A stretch of 64,000 nt of DNA from contig CAZPVD010000016.1 in assembly GCA_964589935.1 (NCBI GenBank), positions 1 through 64,000 of the forward strand, in the 5' to 3' direction. This DNA is from VHCN01 sp964589935. Lineage in GTDB: Bacteria > Verrucomicrobiota > Verrucomicrobiia > Limisphaerales > VHCN01. Positions within the stretch are counted from its first letter, which is position 1. Each line of letters starts with the position of its first letter. Made by a program: the position numbers and the translations under genes. Under the pieces are notes generated by a model. It was not told the origin of the DNA. It made no database searches and saw only the letters and a program-made list of their open reading frames with translations. Positions 1-8,277 of the stretch are shown one piece after another.

Positions 1-550
1 CCATCGGCTCGTTCGGTTTCGGTTCGATGGCGAGGCGGATTTTTTTGTCGTGCGCGAGCATCGCGTCGAACGCGGCGACGAGCTGGTCCACGGCGCGGCG
101 GGCGTTCTTCGACTCGCGGATGTAGCTGCCTTCGCGCGCGAGCCAGAGCACGAGGATGTCCGTGTCGAGAATGTTCGCGATGTCTATGGAAACCTTCGAG
201 CGCTCGATGGCGTAGCGGCGGCACTTGGCGTCGTTGCTTGTGTAGCCGCCGTCAATCGTCTGCGGCGCAAACCACAGGCGCGGCGCGACCATCTCGGCGG
301 CGATGCCAAGGTCGTCGAGGCGCTTCTTGAGTTCACGCGCCTCCTTACGAATCTGCCGCGGTGACTTGCTGTCAATGTCCGGCACCGCGTCGTCGTCGTG
401 GAACATCATCGCGTCAAAGCCGTGCTTCTTGAGCTTGGCGAGTTTCCAGTCGAACGAGCGCGCTTCGCGCACCGGCGGTCCGTAGGGGTCCTGGCCTTCG
501 CTGATGTTCCACGGGCCGAAACAGAATTTGTAGGTGCGTCCTTTTGCCAT
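1..550 (-). CDS. xylA: Xylose isomerase family protein (XylA-type TIM barrel), C-terminus cut by window edge
   Basis: The N-terminal 183 residues of a TIM-barrel aldose-ketose isomerase are present; the rest lies beyond the left edge. Signatures match class I xylose isomerases, the actinobacterial-like group: FHDDD near residue 50, a GGYTSND stretch, LVLWLAREG in place of the usual LVLWGGREG, and the metal-ligand strand motif IEPKPNEP at the truncated end. The enzyme would interconvert D-xylose and D-xylulose in the cytoplasm, though the changed WLAREG motif leaves room for another pentose or hexose. The start is the ATG at 550, in MAKGRTYKF. A strong terminator hairpin lies about 90 bp upstream on the same strand, so the gene is probably transcribed from its own promoter between them. 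Family assignment is firm; substrate is inferred. Confidence 0.82.
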   Translation of the reverse strand, partial: MAKGRTYKFCFGPWNISEGQDPYGPPVREARSFDWKLAKLKKHGFDAMMFHDDDAVPDIDSKSPRQIRKEARELKKRLDDLGIAAEMVAPRLWFAPQTIDGGYTSNDAKCRRYAIERSKVSIDIANILDTDILVLWLAREGSYIRESKNARRAVDQLVAAFDAMLAHDKKIRLAIEPKPNEPM

Positions 551-630
551 AGGTGTGGCGCGAGCGTAGGAGTCCGCGCGGGTCGTTGAAAGAAAAAATC
601 TTCCTGCTTTGAAGTGAAGAAACTGTTCTC

Positions 631-666
631 AAAAAAGAATCCGGCGGTTGCTTTCGCAACCGCCGG
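631..666 (-). terminator. Rho-independent terminator
   Basis: There is a perfect 11-bp inverted repeat (641-651 with 656-666) around a 4-base loop. On the minus strand it is followed by ATTCTTTTTT (640-631). It would end transcripts coming from the operon that finishes at 971, or an RNA encoded between 667 and 970, before xylA starts at 550. Confidence 0.85.
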
Positions 667-970
667 GTCGGTCTCTTGCGCGGAGATTAGGCCAGGAATG
701 GCGTAGTCCGCAGCTCGGGGATTAAGATGAGACTTTTTGCCCTCGCCATGATGACGAGTGCGGTGGGAGACACAACGCCCCGCAAAGCGGAGTTCGGTTT
801 GGAATGTTGCATCTGAGACATGCCTGACATAAAGCAGGCTCCTTGCCAGCCTCAAAAATGCGAAGAAATATGAGGAAAAGACTGTATTTCGGTGGGCCAA
901 AACGGAACTCGCCCCACGAAATCAAGCAGCCTTCTGCACATTTTTAGACAGCCCACGTCAACCAAGCCGG
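667..970. other. Non-coding gap with a possible minus-strand RNA
   Basis: I see no convincing protein gene in these 300 bases. On the minus strand they run directly into the terminator at 631-666 and contain short self-complementary pieces, for example a GCCTG/CAGGC hairpin near 820-840. This could be a long 3' UTR of the upstream operon or a small RNA. Hallmarks of tmRNA, SRP RNA and RNase P RNA were looked for and not found. Confidence 0.3.
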
Positions 971-1717
971 TTACTTTCCGTCCGGCGTGGTCAGCCCCTT
1001 GCCAGCCGCAGGCTCTTCGCGAACCCGCTCGTCACCCTCGAAAATGATTTTGTGACGGCGGATCGTGATGACCGTTTTATTTGCGAGTGAAATAACTTCC
1101 AGTGTCTCCCAGCCGTCCAGATTCCAGCCCGCAACTGCGTGACGGAAAAAGTGCCACGAATCGCTCGTGCGCGGCGGCGGCTCGAAAAGCGGCCAGCCGG
1201 TGAGCCCACTTCGCAGCGTGCGCTGTAAAATCGGCTGCACGAAATTCCAATCGTTGTCGTTGAACAAAAAGTGCGGCAGGAACCGCCGCTCGCGCAGCCG
1301 CTTCGCCTCCGGGGCGTCCTCGACCTTGATGACTGGCTCCGGCGTGTCTTCGTCCGTGTGCAACAGAAGCATTGGTGGGCGGAAAGTCGCGCGAATGCGG
1401 GTCTGATTTGTCAGCGCAATGACCGCGTCGAGCAATGTTGGTGTTGTATTCGTCAACGTCGTAGAGGCGCGGCGGAAAAAATAATACTCATCCGTCGCGC
1501 CGGGCATGAGCACGAGAGCTTTCACTATCGCGTTGGAATTGAACGCGGAAAGCAGAACACCGGCGACGTTCGTCCGGTTCAACTCGGTGACGTTTGTGCG
1601 CAACGGCATCGCGGCGAGCGCGGCCTGCCACGGTTCGGCGGCTCGCGCATGCAGTGCGAGCACAGCGAGCGTGATGCAAATGCGCGCGGGAAGGCTCCTG
1701 AGCAAACTCGTGTGCAT
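971..1717 (-). CDS. Secreted protein of unknown function
   Basis: This 248-residue protein has a clear Sec signal peptide: basic MHTSLLRSLPAR, a hydrophobic core, and a likely cut after HARA. The remainder is soluble, with no motif I recognise. A segment LVLMPGATDEYYFFRRA and a threonine-rich stretch follow about residue 65. It begins 1 nt after the stop of the HscB-like gene and closes that minus-strand operon, but periplasmic targeting argues against a direct role in Fe-S assembly. Coding confidence is good from length, signal peptide and tight spacing; no function is proposed. Confidence 0.7.
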   Translation of the reverse strand: MHTSLLRSLPARICITLAVLALHARAAEPWQAALAAMPLRTNVTELNRTNVAGVLLSAFNSNAIVKALVLMPGATDEYYFFRRASTTLTNTTPTLLDAVIALTNQTRIRATFRPPMLLLHTDEDTPEPVIKVEDAPEAKRLRERRFLPHFLFNDNDWNFVQPILQRTLRSGLTGWPLFEPPPRTSDSWHFFRHAVAGWNLDGWETLEVISLANKTVITIRRHKIIFEGDERVREEPAAGKGLTTPDGK

Positions 1718-1718
1718 G

Positions 1719-2339
1719 TCACATCGTCAATTCAACCGCACGTTCCTGCAATTGCGCGGACCAGCGCGATAGAAAACTCAACGCCCGGTAAATCTCCTCA
1801 ACGCGCGCCAGCGGAAGCGCATCGGCGCGGCCGGGGGAGTTCAACGGTGGCGCCTTGTCCCACGTTGCGTTGAGCGGCTGCAACTCGCCTTCGAGTGCAT
1901 CGCGGGCCGCCGCGAGCCGCTGCTGAAGCGCGTGGATCCGGTCGGTGAAATCGAGCGCCTTTTCCATCACCTGCACCTTGAGCAGCGGCGACGTGGCGGC
2001 GGATTTTTCCTTCAGCAACGCATCGGCACCCCGCAGGATTTCGGCCACCATCACGAACAACTCCATCGCCACCGCCGGCGCGGATTGGATGTTCGCCAGC
2101 TTGCCGCCGCATTCGAGCGCGAGCAGATGTTGCAGCCGCTCCTTCGGATCGCTCAGGCATTTGAACGCCACGTTCAGCTCTGCAAACCGCCCGCTCGTGG
2201 CGCGTTTTTCCGCGTCCTTCGCATTGTGAACCCGGTCGGGATGAACCTCCGCGGACAATGAAAGAAACTTTGCCTTTAACAGTTCCGCGTCCAGCCACGG
2301 CCGCCGCGGTTCATTCAGCAACGCGAAGTAATCGGCCAT
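1719..2339 (-). CDS. hscB: HscB-like J-domain co-chaperone
   Basis: This is a 206-residue protein with an N-terminal J domain (about residues 3-75) carrying the HPD motif in SAEVHPDRVHN, followed by a helical C-terminal region resembling the HscB dimer/IscU-binding domain. HscB stimulates the Hsp70 partner HscA during transfer of Fe-S clusters from IscU. I chose the ATG at 2339 (MADYFALL), which matches the usual J-domain start; an in-frame upstream start at 2375 would overlap the neighbouring gene. It lies 11 nt downstream of the IscA-type gene, which supports an Fe-S role. IscU, IscS and HscA are not in this window. A generic DnaJ-like protein is the alternative. Confidence 0.75.
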   Translation of the reverse strand: MADYFALLNEPRRPWLDAELLKAKFLSLSAEVHPDRVHNAKDAEKRATSGRFAELNVAFKCLSDPKERLQHLLALECGGKLANIQSAPAVAMELFVMVAEILRGADALLKEKSAATSPLLKVQVMEKALDFTDRIHALQQRLAAARDALEGELQPLNATWDKAPPLNSPGRADALPLARVEEIYRALSFLSRWSAQLQERAVELTM

Positions 2340-2350
2340 CGTGCGATGCG

Positions 2351-2737
2351 TTACGCGCTGAAACTCTCGCCGCACGAGCAGCTTGTCGCGGCGTTGGGGT
2401 TCTTCACCTTGAAGCCGCCTTCCGTCAGCGCATCTACATAGTCCAGCTCGCTGCCCGTGACATAGAGCGCGCTCTTCGGGTCCACGACCACGCGCACGCC
2501 GGCGGACTCGACGAGGATGTCGCGGCTCGCGGGCTTGTCCTGCAAATCCATCTTGTATTGCAGCCCGGAACAGCCGCCGCCAATGACCGCCACGCGCAGC
2601 ACGCCAGCGGGCCGGCCCTGCTTCGTGAGAAGCGAACTGACCTTCTTCGCCGCGCTGGACGTGAGCTTGATAAGCCGTTCGTCGCCGACGCGAAAGGAGG
2701 GCGCCGGTGCCGCAGCGGATGTATGACCTGCCATCAT
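2351..2737 (-). CDS. IscA/ErpA-type A-type Fe-S carrier
   Basis: The 128-residue protein has the HesB/IscA fold signature. The conserved cysteine sits in GGGCSGLQY (about residue 55), and the C-terminal pair in SCSCGESF (about residues 120-122). Together these three thiols bind a 2Fe-2S or 4Fe-4S cluster for delivery to apo-proteins. The N-terminus has about 20 extra residues before the fold (AAAPAPSFRVGDERLIKLT). It is followed by the HscB-like gene in the same direction, so the pair looks like a small Fe-S maturation operon. Whether it is IscA, ErpA or SufA cannot be told from sequence alone. Confidence 0.85.
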   Translation of the reverse strand: MMAGHTSAAAPAPSFRVGDERLIKLTSSAAKKVSSLLTKQGRPAGVLRVAVIGGGCSGLQYKMDLQDKPASRDILVESAGVRVVVDPKSALYVTGSELDYVDALTEGGFKVKNPNAATSCSCGESFSA

Positions 2738-2794
2738 TGCGAGATGAAGCTAACCTTTGCGCCGCAGAGCGTCAATGCGCGTGACAACCTCGGT

Positions 2795-3928
2795 TCACCG
2801 CAAATTCCGCATCTGCATGCGCGCGACCTTCAAGTCCGCGCGCGTGAGAAGGAAACGCGCGAACCGTCCCTTGAGCCGGCTCCAGAATGTGCGCGACGAC
2901 CGCCACGCGCCGGCGTCAATGCACCGTGCGTGAGAGCAACTGGCTTCAAAAATTTCCCGCGCCTCGGCAACGGCCTTGCGATCCGAAAGCCGCACGAGCA
3001 GCTCGTAATTGATGTTCAAACTGCGCGCGTCGAGATTCGCCGAGCCGGCGTAGGCGTGGTCGTCAATCACAATCAGCTTGGCGTGGAGCACCTGCGGCTC
3101 GTATTCGTAAATCTCCGCGCCTGCGCGGAGAAGCTGTTGGTAAAAGCTGCGGCACGCCATCTGCGAAAGCGGCACGTCGGTCTTGCCTGCGAGCAGCAAC
3201 TGCACGCGCCCGCCGCGCTTCGCCACGCCGGCCAGGTCGCGCCGCAGCGTCCATGTCGGCGCGAAATAGGCCATCACGATCCGCACGTCGCGCGCGTGCC
3301 GCAAATCCTCGCGCACCCGGCGAAGGATCGGATTCCGTCCACGCTCCGGCCCGCTCAGGAGCAGTTCGCCGTCAGGGGTGATGATATGCTGCTTCACCGC
3401 AATTTTGCGCAGGCGCGGAAAATGTTGATGCCGGAATTCCGCGCGCTCGAACGAATCGTCAAACGCCTCCGCCAGCGCTTTCGCGAGCGCGCCGCGCAGT
3501 GCGATGCCATAATCGCACCAGCCGCGCGTGACACCGTCGCCCTCGTATTCCGGTGCGATGTTGAAGCCGCCGATGAACGCGGCCGATTCATCGCACACGA
3601 GCGCCTTGCGATGGTTGCGGATGAAGAAGCGGTTCAGATTCACCGGGTTGAACCAGCGGAACTGGCCGCCCGCGTCCACAAGCGGCCTCCAGAATTCGGT
3701 GCTGAGTTCCATCGAACCCACCGCGTCAACGAGCACCTGCACGCGTGCGCCGCGCCGCCGCGCCGCCACGAGCGCCTCGCGGAAACGCCCGCCGATGGCC
3801 GACGGCGCGAAGATATACATCTCCAGCCGCACCGATTCGCGCGCCTCCGCGATGGACGCGAGCATCGCCGCAAACGTTTCGTCACCCGTCCGCAGCCAGC
3901 GATGGAAGGCGCTTCCACTCGGCGTCAT
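2795..3928 (-). CDS. Cardiolipin synthase-like phospholipase D protein
   Basis: This 377-residue protein has two PLD catalytic motifs, HRKALVCD (about residue 110) and HAKLIVID (about residue 283). Both keep the HxK(x4)D residues that form one active site. It lacks the N-terminal membrane helices of ClsA and begins directly with the first PLD domain, as in ClsB. The likely reaction is phosphatidyl transfer to form cardiolipin at the inner membrane. The C-terminus has an arginine-rich amphipathic tail, possibly for membrane contact. It lies 57 nt upstream of the IscA-type gene on the same strand and may be co-transcribed with it. Confidence 0.87.
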   Translation of the reverse strand: MTPSGSAFHRWLRTGDETFAAMLASIAEARESVRLEMYIFAPSAIGGRFREALVAARRRGARVQVLVDAVGSMELSTEFWRPLVDAGGQFRWFNPVNLNRFFIRNHRKALVCDESAAFIGGFNIAPEYEGDGVTRGWCDYGIALRGALAKALAEAFDDSFERAEFRHQHFPRLRKIAVKQHIITPDGELLLSGPERGRNPILRRVREDLRHARDVRIVMAYFAPTWTLRRDLAGVAKRGGRVQLLLAGKTDVPLSQMACRSFYQQLLRAGAEIYEYEPQVLHAKLIVIDDHAYAGSANLDARSLNINYELLVRLSDRKAVAEAREIFEASCSHARCIDAGAWRSSRTFWSRLKGRFARFLLTRADLKVARMQMRNLR

Positions 3929-4054
3929 GCCGCGAGAATAGCCGCGCCCGGCGCCGAAGGCAAACGCGCCTGAGATCCGTGCAACCGCTCATTTTCCTTC
4001 CGCTTTCGCGCTGAATCTTCTTCCATCCGTCGCATCCGCGTCATCTGCGGCCGC

Positions 4055-5041
4055 ATGAAACTTAAACTCGGCTTCGACAACTATTCGCTGCGCGCGCTTG
4101 GCTGGAAGGCGCCGCAACTGCTCGGCCACGCCGTCGCGCTCGGCCTCGACGCGCTGCTCATCTCCGACCTCGACGCCTTCGGGCCGCGCGATGACGCCAG
4201 CCTGCGCGACCTCGGCCGCCGCGCGCGCGATTGCGGCATTGAGCTGCACGCGGGCACGCTGAGCATTTGTCCATCGTCTGTGATCTTCGATGCGGCGCGC
4301 GGGACGGCGGAGGAACAGCTCCGCGAAACCATCCGCGTTGCGCGCGCCGTCGGCTCGCCCGTCGCGCGCTGCGTGCTCGGCAAAGTCGAGGATCGCCGCA
4401 GCCCCGGCGGCATTGAAGCGCGCATCGCGGAAACCGTGGAAGTTCTCCGTCGCGTGCGGACCGAGGCGCTCGACAGCGGCATCAAAGTTGCCGTCGAGAA
4501 CCACGCCGGCGACATGCAGGCGCACGAACTCGTCGCGCTCATTCACGAGGCCGGGCCGGACTTCGTCGGCGCGACGCTCGACACCGGCAACGCCACATGG
4601 GCGCTGGAGCATCCACAGCGCACGCTCGAAACGCTCGCGCCTTACGCGCTCACCACCGGCATCCGCGACTCCGCGCTGTGGGAGATGCCCGATGGTGCGA
4701 CGCTGCAATGGACCGCGATGGGCGAAGGCGCCGTGGACTGGAAGAAGCTCTTCGCTCGTTACGCCGAACTTTGCCCCGACGTGCCCGTGATGCTCGAAAT
4801 CATTTCGGGTCGGCCGATCGCGATTCCCTTTTTGCGCGAAGAGTTTTGGGATGCCTATCCGCAGCAACGCCCGCGCGACTTCGCTGAATTTCTCGCGCTC
4901 ATTCGCGATGGCAAGGCGAGGAAACCCTTCACGCCGCGCGTCGGCCACGCAGGAAAACTCGCTGAACAAAAACTCCAGCTCGCCGAACTGGCGCGCAGCG
5001 TGCGTTATTGCAAGGAAGTGCTCGGCCTTGGACGACGTTGA
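4055..5041 (+). CDS. Sugar phosphate isomerase/epimerase-like TIM barrel protein
   Basis: The 328-residue AP_endonuc_2/xylose-isomerase-like TIM barrel starts with MKLKLGFDNYSLR. Barrel-strand motifs that usually carry metal ligands are visible: VAVENHAGD (about 147-155), GATLDTGNATW (about 170), and MLEIISGRPIAIPF near residue 250. Proteins of this family epimerise or isomerise sugars such as ketoses and inositol derivatives. The C-terminal 60 residues are helical and family-variable. It is divergent from the PLD gene, with 126 bp between them, and is followed 69 bp later by thymidine kinase. The substrate is not predictable here. Confidence 0.75.
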   Translation: MKLKLGFDNYSLRALGWKAPQLLGHAVALGLDALLISDLDAFGPRDDASLRDLGRRARDCGIELHAGTLSICPSSVIFDAARGTAEEQLRETIRVARAVGSPVARCVLGKVEDRRSPGGIEARIAETVEVLRRVRTEALDSGIKVAVENHAGDMQAHELVALIHEAGPDFVGATLDTGNATWALEHPQRTLETLAPYALTTGIRDSALWEMPDGATLQWTAMGEGAVDWKKLFARYAELCPDVPVMLEIISGRPIAIPFLREEFWDAYPQQRPRDFAEFLALIRDGKARKPFTPRVGHAGKLAEQKLQLAELARSVRYCKEVLGLGRR

Positions 5042-5110
5042 TTCCGCCTTCAGCAGACGCCGAAGAAATTCGTGCGAAAATTGTCCCGTTCGTGTCTCCT
5101 TCCGTCGCCT

Positions 5111-5710
5111 ATGTCCAAAGTTTATTTCTATTACTCCTCGATGAACGCGGGCAAAAGCACCGTCCTGCTCCAGTCCAGCTACAACTACCAGGAGCGCGGC
5201 ATGAACACCTTCGTGCTCACGCCCGCGCTCGACAACCGCCACGGCGCGGGCCGCGTCGCATCGCGCATCGGGCTGGAGGCCGAGGCGCGCGCGTTTGCGG
5301 CGGACGAGGACTTGCTCGCCCTCACGCGCGCCGAGTCCGAGCGGCGGCCGCTCGCGTGCGTGCTGGTGGACGAGGCGCAATTCCTCACGCGCGAGCAGGT
5401 GCGGCAGCTCACAGACGTGGCGGACCAGTTACGCATTCCCGTGCTGTGCTACGGGCTGCGGACGGATTTCCAGGGAAACCTTTTCCCCGGCAGCCAGTGG
5501 CTGCTGGCGTGGGCGGACAACTTGATCGAGATCAAAACCATCTGCCACTGCGGGCGCAAGGCGACGATGGTGCTGCGCCTCGACGCCAGCGGCGCGCCGG
5601 TGAAGGAAGGCGCGCAAATCGAAATCGGCGGCAACGAACGCTACGTGTCCGTCTGCCGCCGGCATTTCAAGGACGGCCTCGCCGGCTGGACGAAGGAGCT
5701 AAAATTGTGA
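5111..5710 (+). CDS. tdk: Thymidine kinase
   Basis: This 199-residue type II (TK1-like) thymidine kinase phosphorylates thymidine to dTMP in nucleotide salvage. It has a P-loop SSMNAGKST at residues 8-16, the magnesium-binding VDEAQFL (about 87-93), a YGLRTDF lasso segment, and a structural zinc site made of CHCG (about 153) and CRRH (about 185). I chose the ATG at 5111 because MSKVYFYYSSMNAGKS matches the family start exactly; an upstream in-frame start adds 13 unconserved residues. Length is normal for bacteria. Confidence 0.95.
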   Translation: MSKVYFYYSSMNAGKSTVLLQSSYNYQERGMNTFVLTPALDNRHGAGRVASRIGLEAEARAFAADEDLLALTRAESERRPLACVLVDEAQFLTREQVRQLTDVADQLRIPVLCYGLRTDFQGNLFPGSQWLLAWADNLIEIKTICHCGRKATMVLRLDASGAPVKEGAQIEIGGNERYVSVCRRHFKDGLAGWTKELKL

Positions 5711-5749
5711 GATTTCAAGCGAATCGAGTGGTATCCGTCCGAAATCGAA

Positions 5750-6160
5750 TCAAGACGCAGAGCGAAATCTCTTCTGAGCTGTCTTTTGCGGTTTCGACTG
5801 ATGGCGGGAGCGTTTCGATTTCGATGAAACTTGAGTTTTCCTCGGCCAATGCCGTGTTCCATCGAGCTTGCGCATGAGTAAATCGAGATCCTCCGCGTGG
5901 AACTGCCACTGATAGGCAATCAACTCAAGCAGCCGCACGAATTCGCTGCGCGAACATTTTTTGGTTTTACAAATTCGGTCTAAAATCTCCGCTACACCTA
6001 TGATGGGCGCCTTCAACTCGTTCAACAACACAGCCAATTCTCCGTAAATATCACGTGGTAGCCTGAGCTTCCTTAACACCTTCTGAAAAGTGGCGTAATC
6101 AGTTCCGTCGGCTCCTTCCCCCCACCATCTGTCTTTTTTCGCATTCTTTGACGGCTTCAT
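5750..6160 (-). CDS. Hypothetical protein, lysine-rich, AT-richer islet
   Basis: This is a 136-residue protein without a recognised domain. It has a basic N-terminus (MKPSKNAKKDRWWGEG), a helical middle with ICKTKKCSRSEFVRLLELIAYQW, and a C-terminal 30 residues dominated by Lys, Arg, Ser and Gln. No signal peptide or membrane helix is seen. Its base composition is clearly more AT-rich than the flanking tdk and phoH genes, and it is convergent with tdk (40 bp apart), which suggests recent acquisition. A nucleic-acid-binding role would fit the charge but is a guess. Confidence 0.55.
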   Translation of the reverse strand: MKPSKNAKKDRWWGEGADGTDYATFQKVLRKLRLPRDIYGELAVLLNELKAPIIGVAEILDRICKTKKCSRSEFVRLLELIAYQWQFHAEDLDLLMRKLDGTRHWPRKTQVSSKSKRSRHQSKPQKTAQKRFRSAS

Positions 6161-6179
6161 CGAATTACACGCGTATCAT

Positions 6180-7496
6180 TTACAAAATGTTCGCAGCGAG
6201 TTCCGCGAGTTCGGAGCGTTCGCCCTTTTGCATTTCGATGTGCGCGGCGATGGCGTGCTCGCGGAACTTGCTCACGACGTAGTTGAAGCCGTTGCTCGCG
6301 GAGTCCACGTAGGGGTTGTCAATCTGGTAGGGGTCGCCGGTGAAAATGATCTTGGTGCCGTTGCCGACGCGCGTGATGATGGTCTTCACTTCGAGCGGCG
6401 TGAGGTTCTGCGCCTCGTCAATGACCATGAACTGGTTGGCGATGCTGCGCCCGCGGATGTAACTCAACGCTTCGACGACGATGGTGCCGGAACGCAGCAA
6501 ATCCCCGCTGCGCCGGTGGTCGTGGCCCATGTTGAGGTCGCTGAGGAGTTCGAGCGCGTCGTGAATCGGCTGCATCCACGGGCTGAGTTTTTCTTCGAGA
6601 GTGCCGGGCAGGAAGCCAAGCTCCTTGCCCATCGAGATGGTCGGGCGCGCGACGATGAGCCGGCGGAACTCGCGGTCCATGACGGTGCGCTTGAGGCCGG
6701 CGGCCATGGCCATGAGCGTCTTGCCGGTGCCGGCCTTGCCCATGAGTGTGACAAGCTTGACGCGGTCGTCGAGCAGCGCGTCGAAGGCGAAGTGCTGCTC
6801 GCGGTTGCGCGGCTTGATGCCCCACACGCCCTCGCGGCAGTCGAGGATGGGCACGAGCTTGGTCGCGTCGGAGCTGACCTTCGCGAGCACGGTGCGCTTG
6901 GGGTTTGTCTCCTCGGTGAGCGTGCAAAATTCGTTCGGATGGCGGTGCTCGGCCGCATCGAGCGGCAATTCCTCGTTCGCGCGGAACTTCGCGATGGTCT
7001 CGGCGCTGACGGTCTTTTCAAAAATTCCTGAGTAAAGGTCCTGCAACTGCACGTGGTCGGTCTCGTAATCCTCGGCGGGCAGGCCGAGCGCGTCGGCCTT
7101 GATGCGGAGGTTGATGTCCTTGGTGACGAGCACCGTCGGCACGCCGGGCGTCGCCTTTTGCACGACGAGTGCGAGCGCGACGATGCGGCTGTCCACGTTT
7201 GCGGAACTGGTGCCATGGGAGCCGTTGCCGTTGCTCTCCTTGAAGATGATGCGGAGCTTGCCGCCGTTCGGCAGCGTGACGCCTTCGCTCAGGTGGCCCT
7301 GGCTGCGGAGTCCATCGAGCATGCGCGAGACGGCGCGGGCGTTCTGGCCGCGCTCGGTGCTCTCGCGCTTGAAGCGGTCAATCTCCTCGATGACTTCGAT
7401 GGGGATGAGGACGTGGTTTTCCTGGAAGCTGACCAGCGAATTCGGGTCGTGGAGGAGGACGTTGGTGTCGAGGATGTAGTTCTTCACATCAGTCAA
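6180..7496 (-). CDS. PIN-PhoH fusion (PhoH2-type RNA helicase/ribonuclease)
   Basis: The 438-residue protein has an N-terminal PIN nuclease domain (ILDTNVLLHDPNSL at residues 8-21; EVIEEIDRFK about 34-43; further acidic residues near VDSRIVALA and VTKDINL) joined to a PhoH ATPase. The ATPase has Walker A GKAGTGKT (about 253-260) and Walker B FMVIDEAQNLTP (about 357-368). PhoH2 proteins unwind and cleave RNA and have been linked to VapBC-like systems, but here no antitoxin gene precedes it. Its start overlaps the end of the upstream GST-like gene by 8 nt, so translation is probably coupled. Confidence 0.9.
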   Translation of the reverse strand: MTDVKNYILDTNVLLHDPNSLVSFQENHVLIPIEVIEEIDRFKRESTERGQNARAVSRMLDGLRSQGHLSEGVTLPNGGKLRIIFKESNGNGSHGTSSANVDSRIVALALVVQKATPGVPTVLVTKDINLRIKADALGLPAEDYETDHVQLQDLYSGIFEKTVSAETIAKFRANEELPLDAAEHRHPNEFCTLTEETNPKRTVLAKVSSDATKLVPILDCREGVWGIKPRNREQHFAFDALLDDRVKLVTLMGKAGTGKTLMAMAAGLKRTVMDREFRRLIVARPTISMGKELGFLPGTLEEKLSPWMQPIHDALELLSDLNMGHDHRRSGDLLRSGTIVVEALSYIRGRSIANQFMVIDEAQNLTPLEVKTIITRVGNGTKIIFTGDPYQIDNPYVDSASNGFNYVVSKFREHAIAAHIEMQKGERSELAELAANIL

Positions 7497-8154
7497 AATC
7501 GGCGTGTTTCACGCGGCCCATGCGCGCGTGCCAGTCGAGCAACTGCGGATAAAGCGCCGGCAGCGAGTAGTGGCCGCTGTAGAGGAAATTCTCCACCATG
7601 CCGAACAGGTCGAAATCCACGAAACGCGGCCGCCGGTCGAGCAGGAAGGGCCGGTGCAGCAGCATCTGCTCGAACGGCGCGAGCGAGCGCTCGATTCCCG
7701 CGAGCAATTGCGGCTGCTGGTCACGCCACTGGTTGAGGCAGCCGCGGCCAAACTTGCGCTCCTTGTGCCGGAGAAACGGCAGCCGGTCGGGTTTGGGGAC
7801 GAATTCCTCCCAGTAAATGTCGTTGAGTTTGAAGCCGAAGCCCTCGACCTCGCTCTCAATGTAACGCCACAGCACGTCCTGCACGCCGGCAAAGTCCACC
7901 GGGAACAGGCCCAGTTGCAGCCTCTCGTCGAGATACTTCGCGATGACCTGCGAGTCCTCGCCCATCTCGAACACCACCGCCCTGCCGTCGCGCAGCACCG
8001 GCACCTGATAGTAGCGCTCCTTCGTGACCCGCCACACCAGCGAGCGGTCGCCGTTCGGGATGTCGGTGATCTTGAAGCGCGCGCCGGCGAATTCGAGGAT
8101 GCGCCGCTGCGCAATGCAAAACGGGCTCCACGGGAATTGGATCAACTCCATCAT
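7489..8154 (-). CDS. Glutathione S-transferase-like protein
   Basis: This 221-residue protein has a thioredoxin-like GST N-terminal domain. It begins MMELIQFPWSPFCIAQRRIL, where SPFC takes the place of the catalytic Ser/Cys motif. The cis-proline segment is YYQVPVLRDG and the glutathione-contact turn is FEMGEDSQVIAKYL (ES replaced by DS). The C-terminal half is helical and matches the GST all-alpha domain only loosely. It overlaps phoH by 8 nt and lies 123 nt downstream of the GNAT gene. Detoxification or a glutathione-dependent isomerase role is possible. Confidence 0.72.
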   Translation of the reverse strand: MMELIQFPWSPFCIAQRRILEFAGARFKITDIPNGDRSLVWRVTKERYYQVPVLRDGRAVVFEMGEDSQVIAKYLDERLQLGLFPVDFAGVQDVLWRYIESEVEGFGFKLNDIYWEEFVPKPDRLPFLRHKERKFGRGCLNQWRDQQPQLLAGIERSLAPFEQMLLHRPFLLDRRPRFVDFDLFGMVENFLYSGHYSLPALYPQLLDWHARMGRVKHADFD

Positions 8155-8277
8155 GCGTCGCCGCGACGTGGCGGAAGAACTTCTCGAACTGGCACGCGGC
8201 CAATCTAAAACCGGGATTCACGCGAGACAAGCCGAATTGCCGTGCGAGTGTGAAGAAATTGCAACAACAGCCCGCTG

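Noticed and set aside
667..970. tmRNA, SRP RNA or RNase P RNA
   Set aside because: I looked for the conserved ends and core motifs of each (tRNA-like ends, the GGAAG tetraloop region, the GAGGAAAGTCC core) and found none.
2258..3973. Long plus-strand open frame of about 570 codons
   Set aside because: It lies antisense to the IscA-type and PLD genes, whose motifs are clear. It is Arg/His/Ala-rich with no domain, as expected for a shadow frame in GC-rich DNA.
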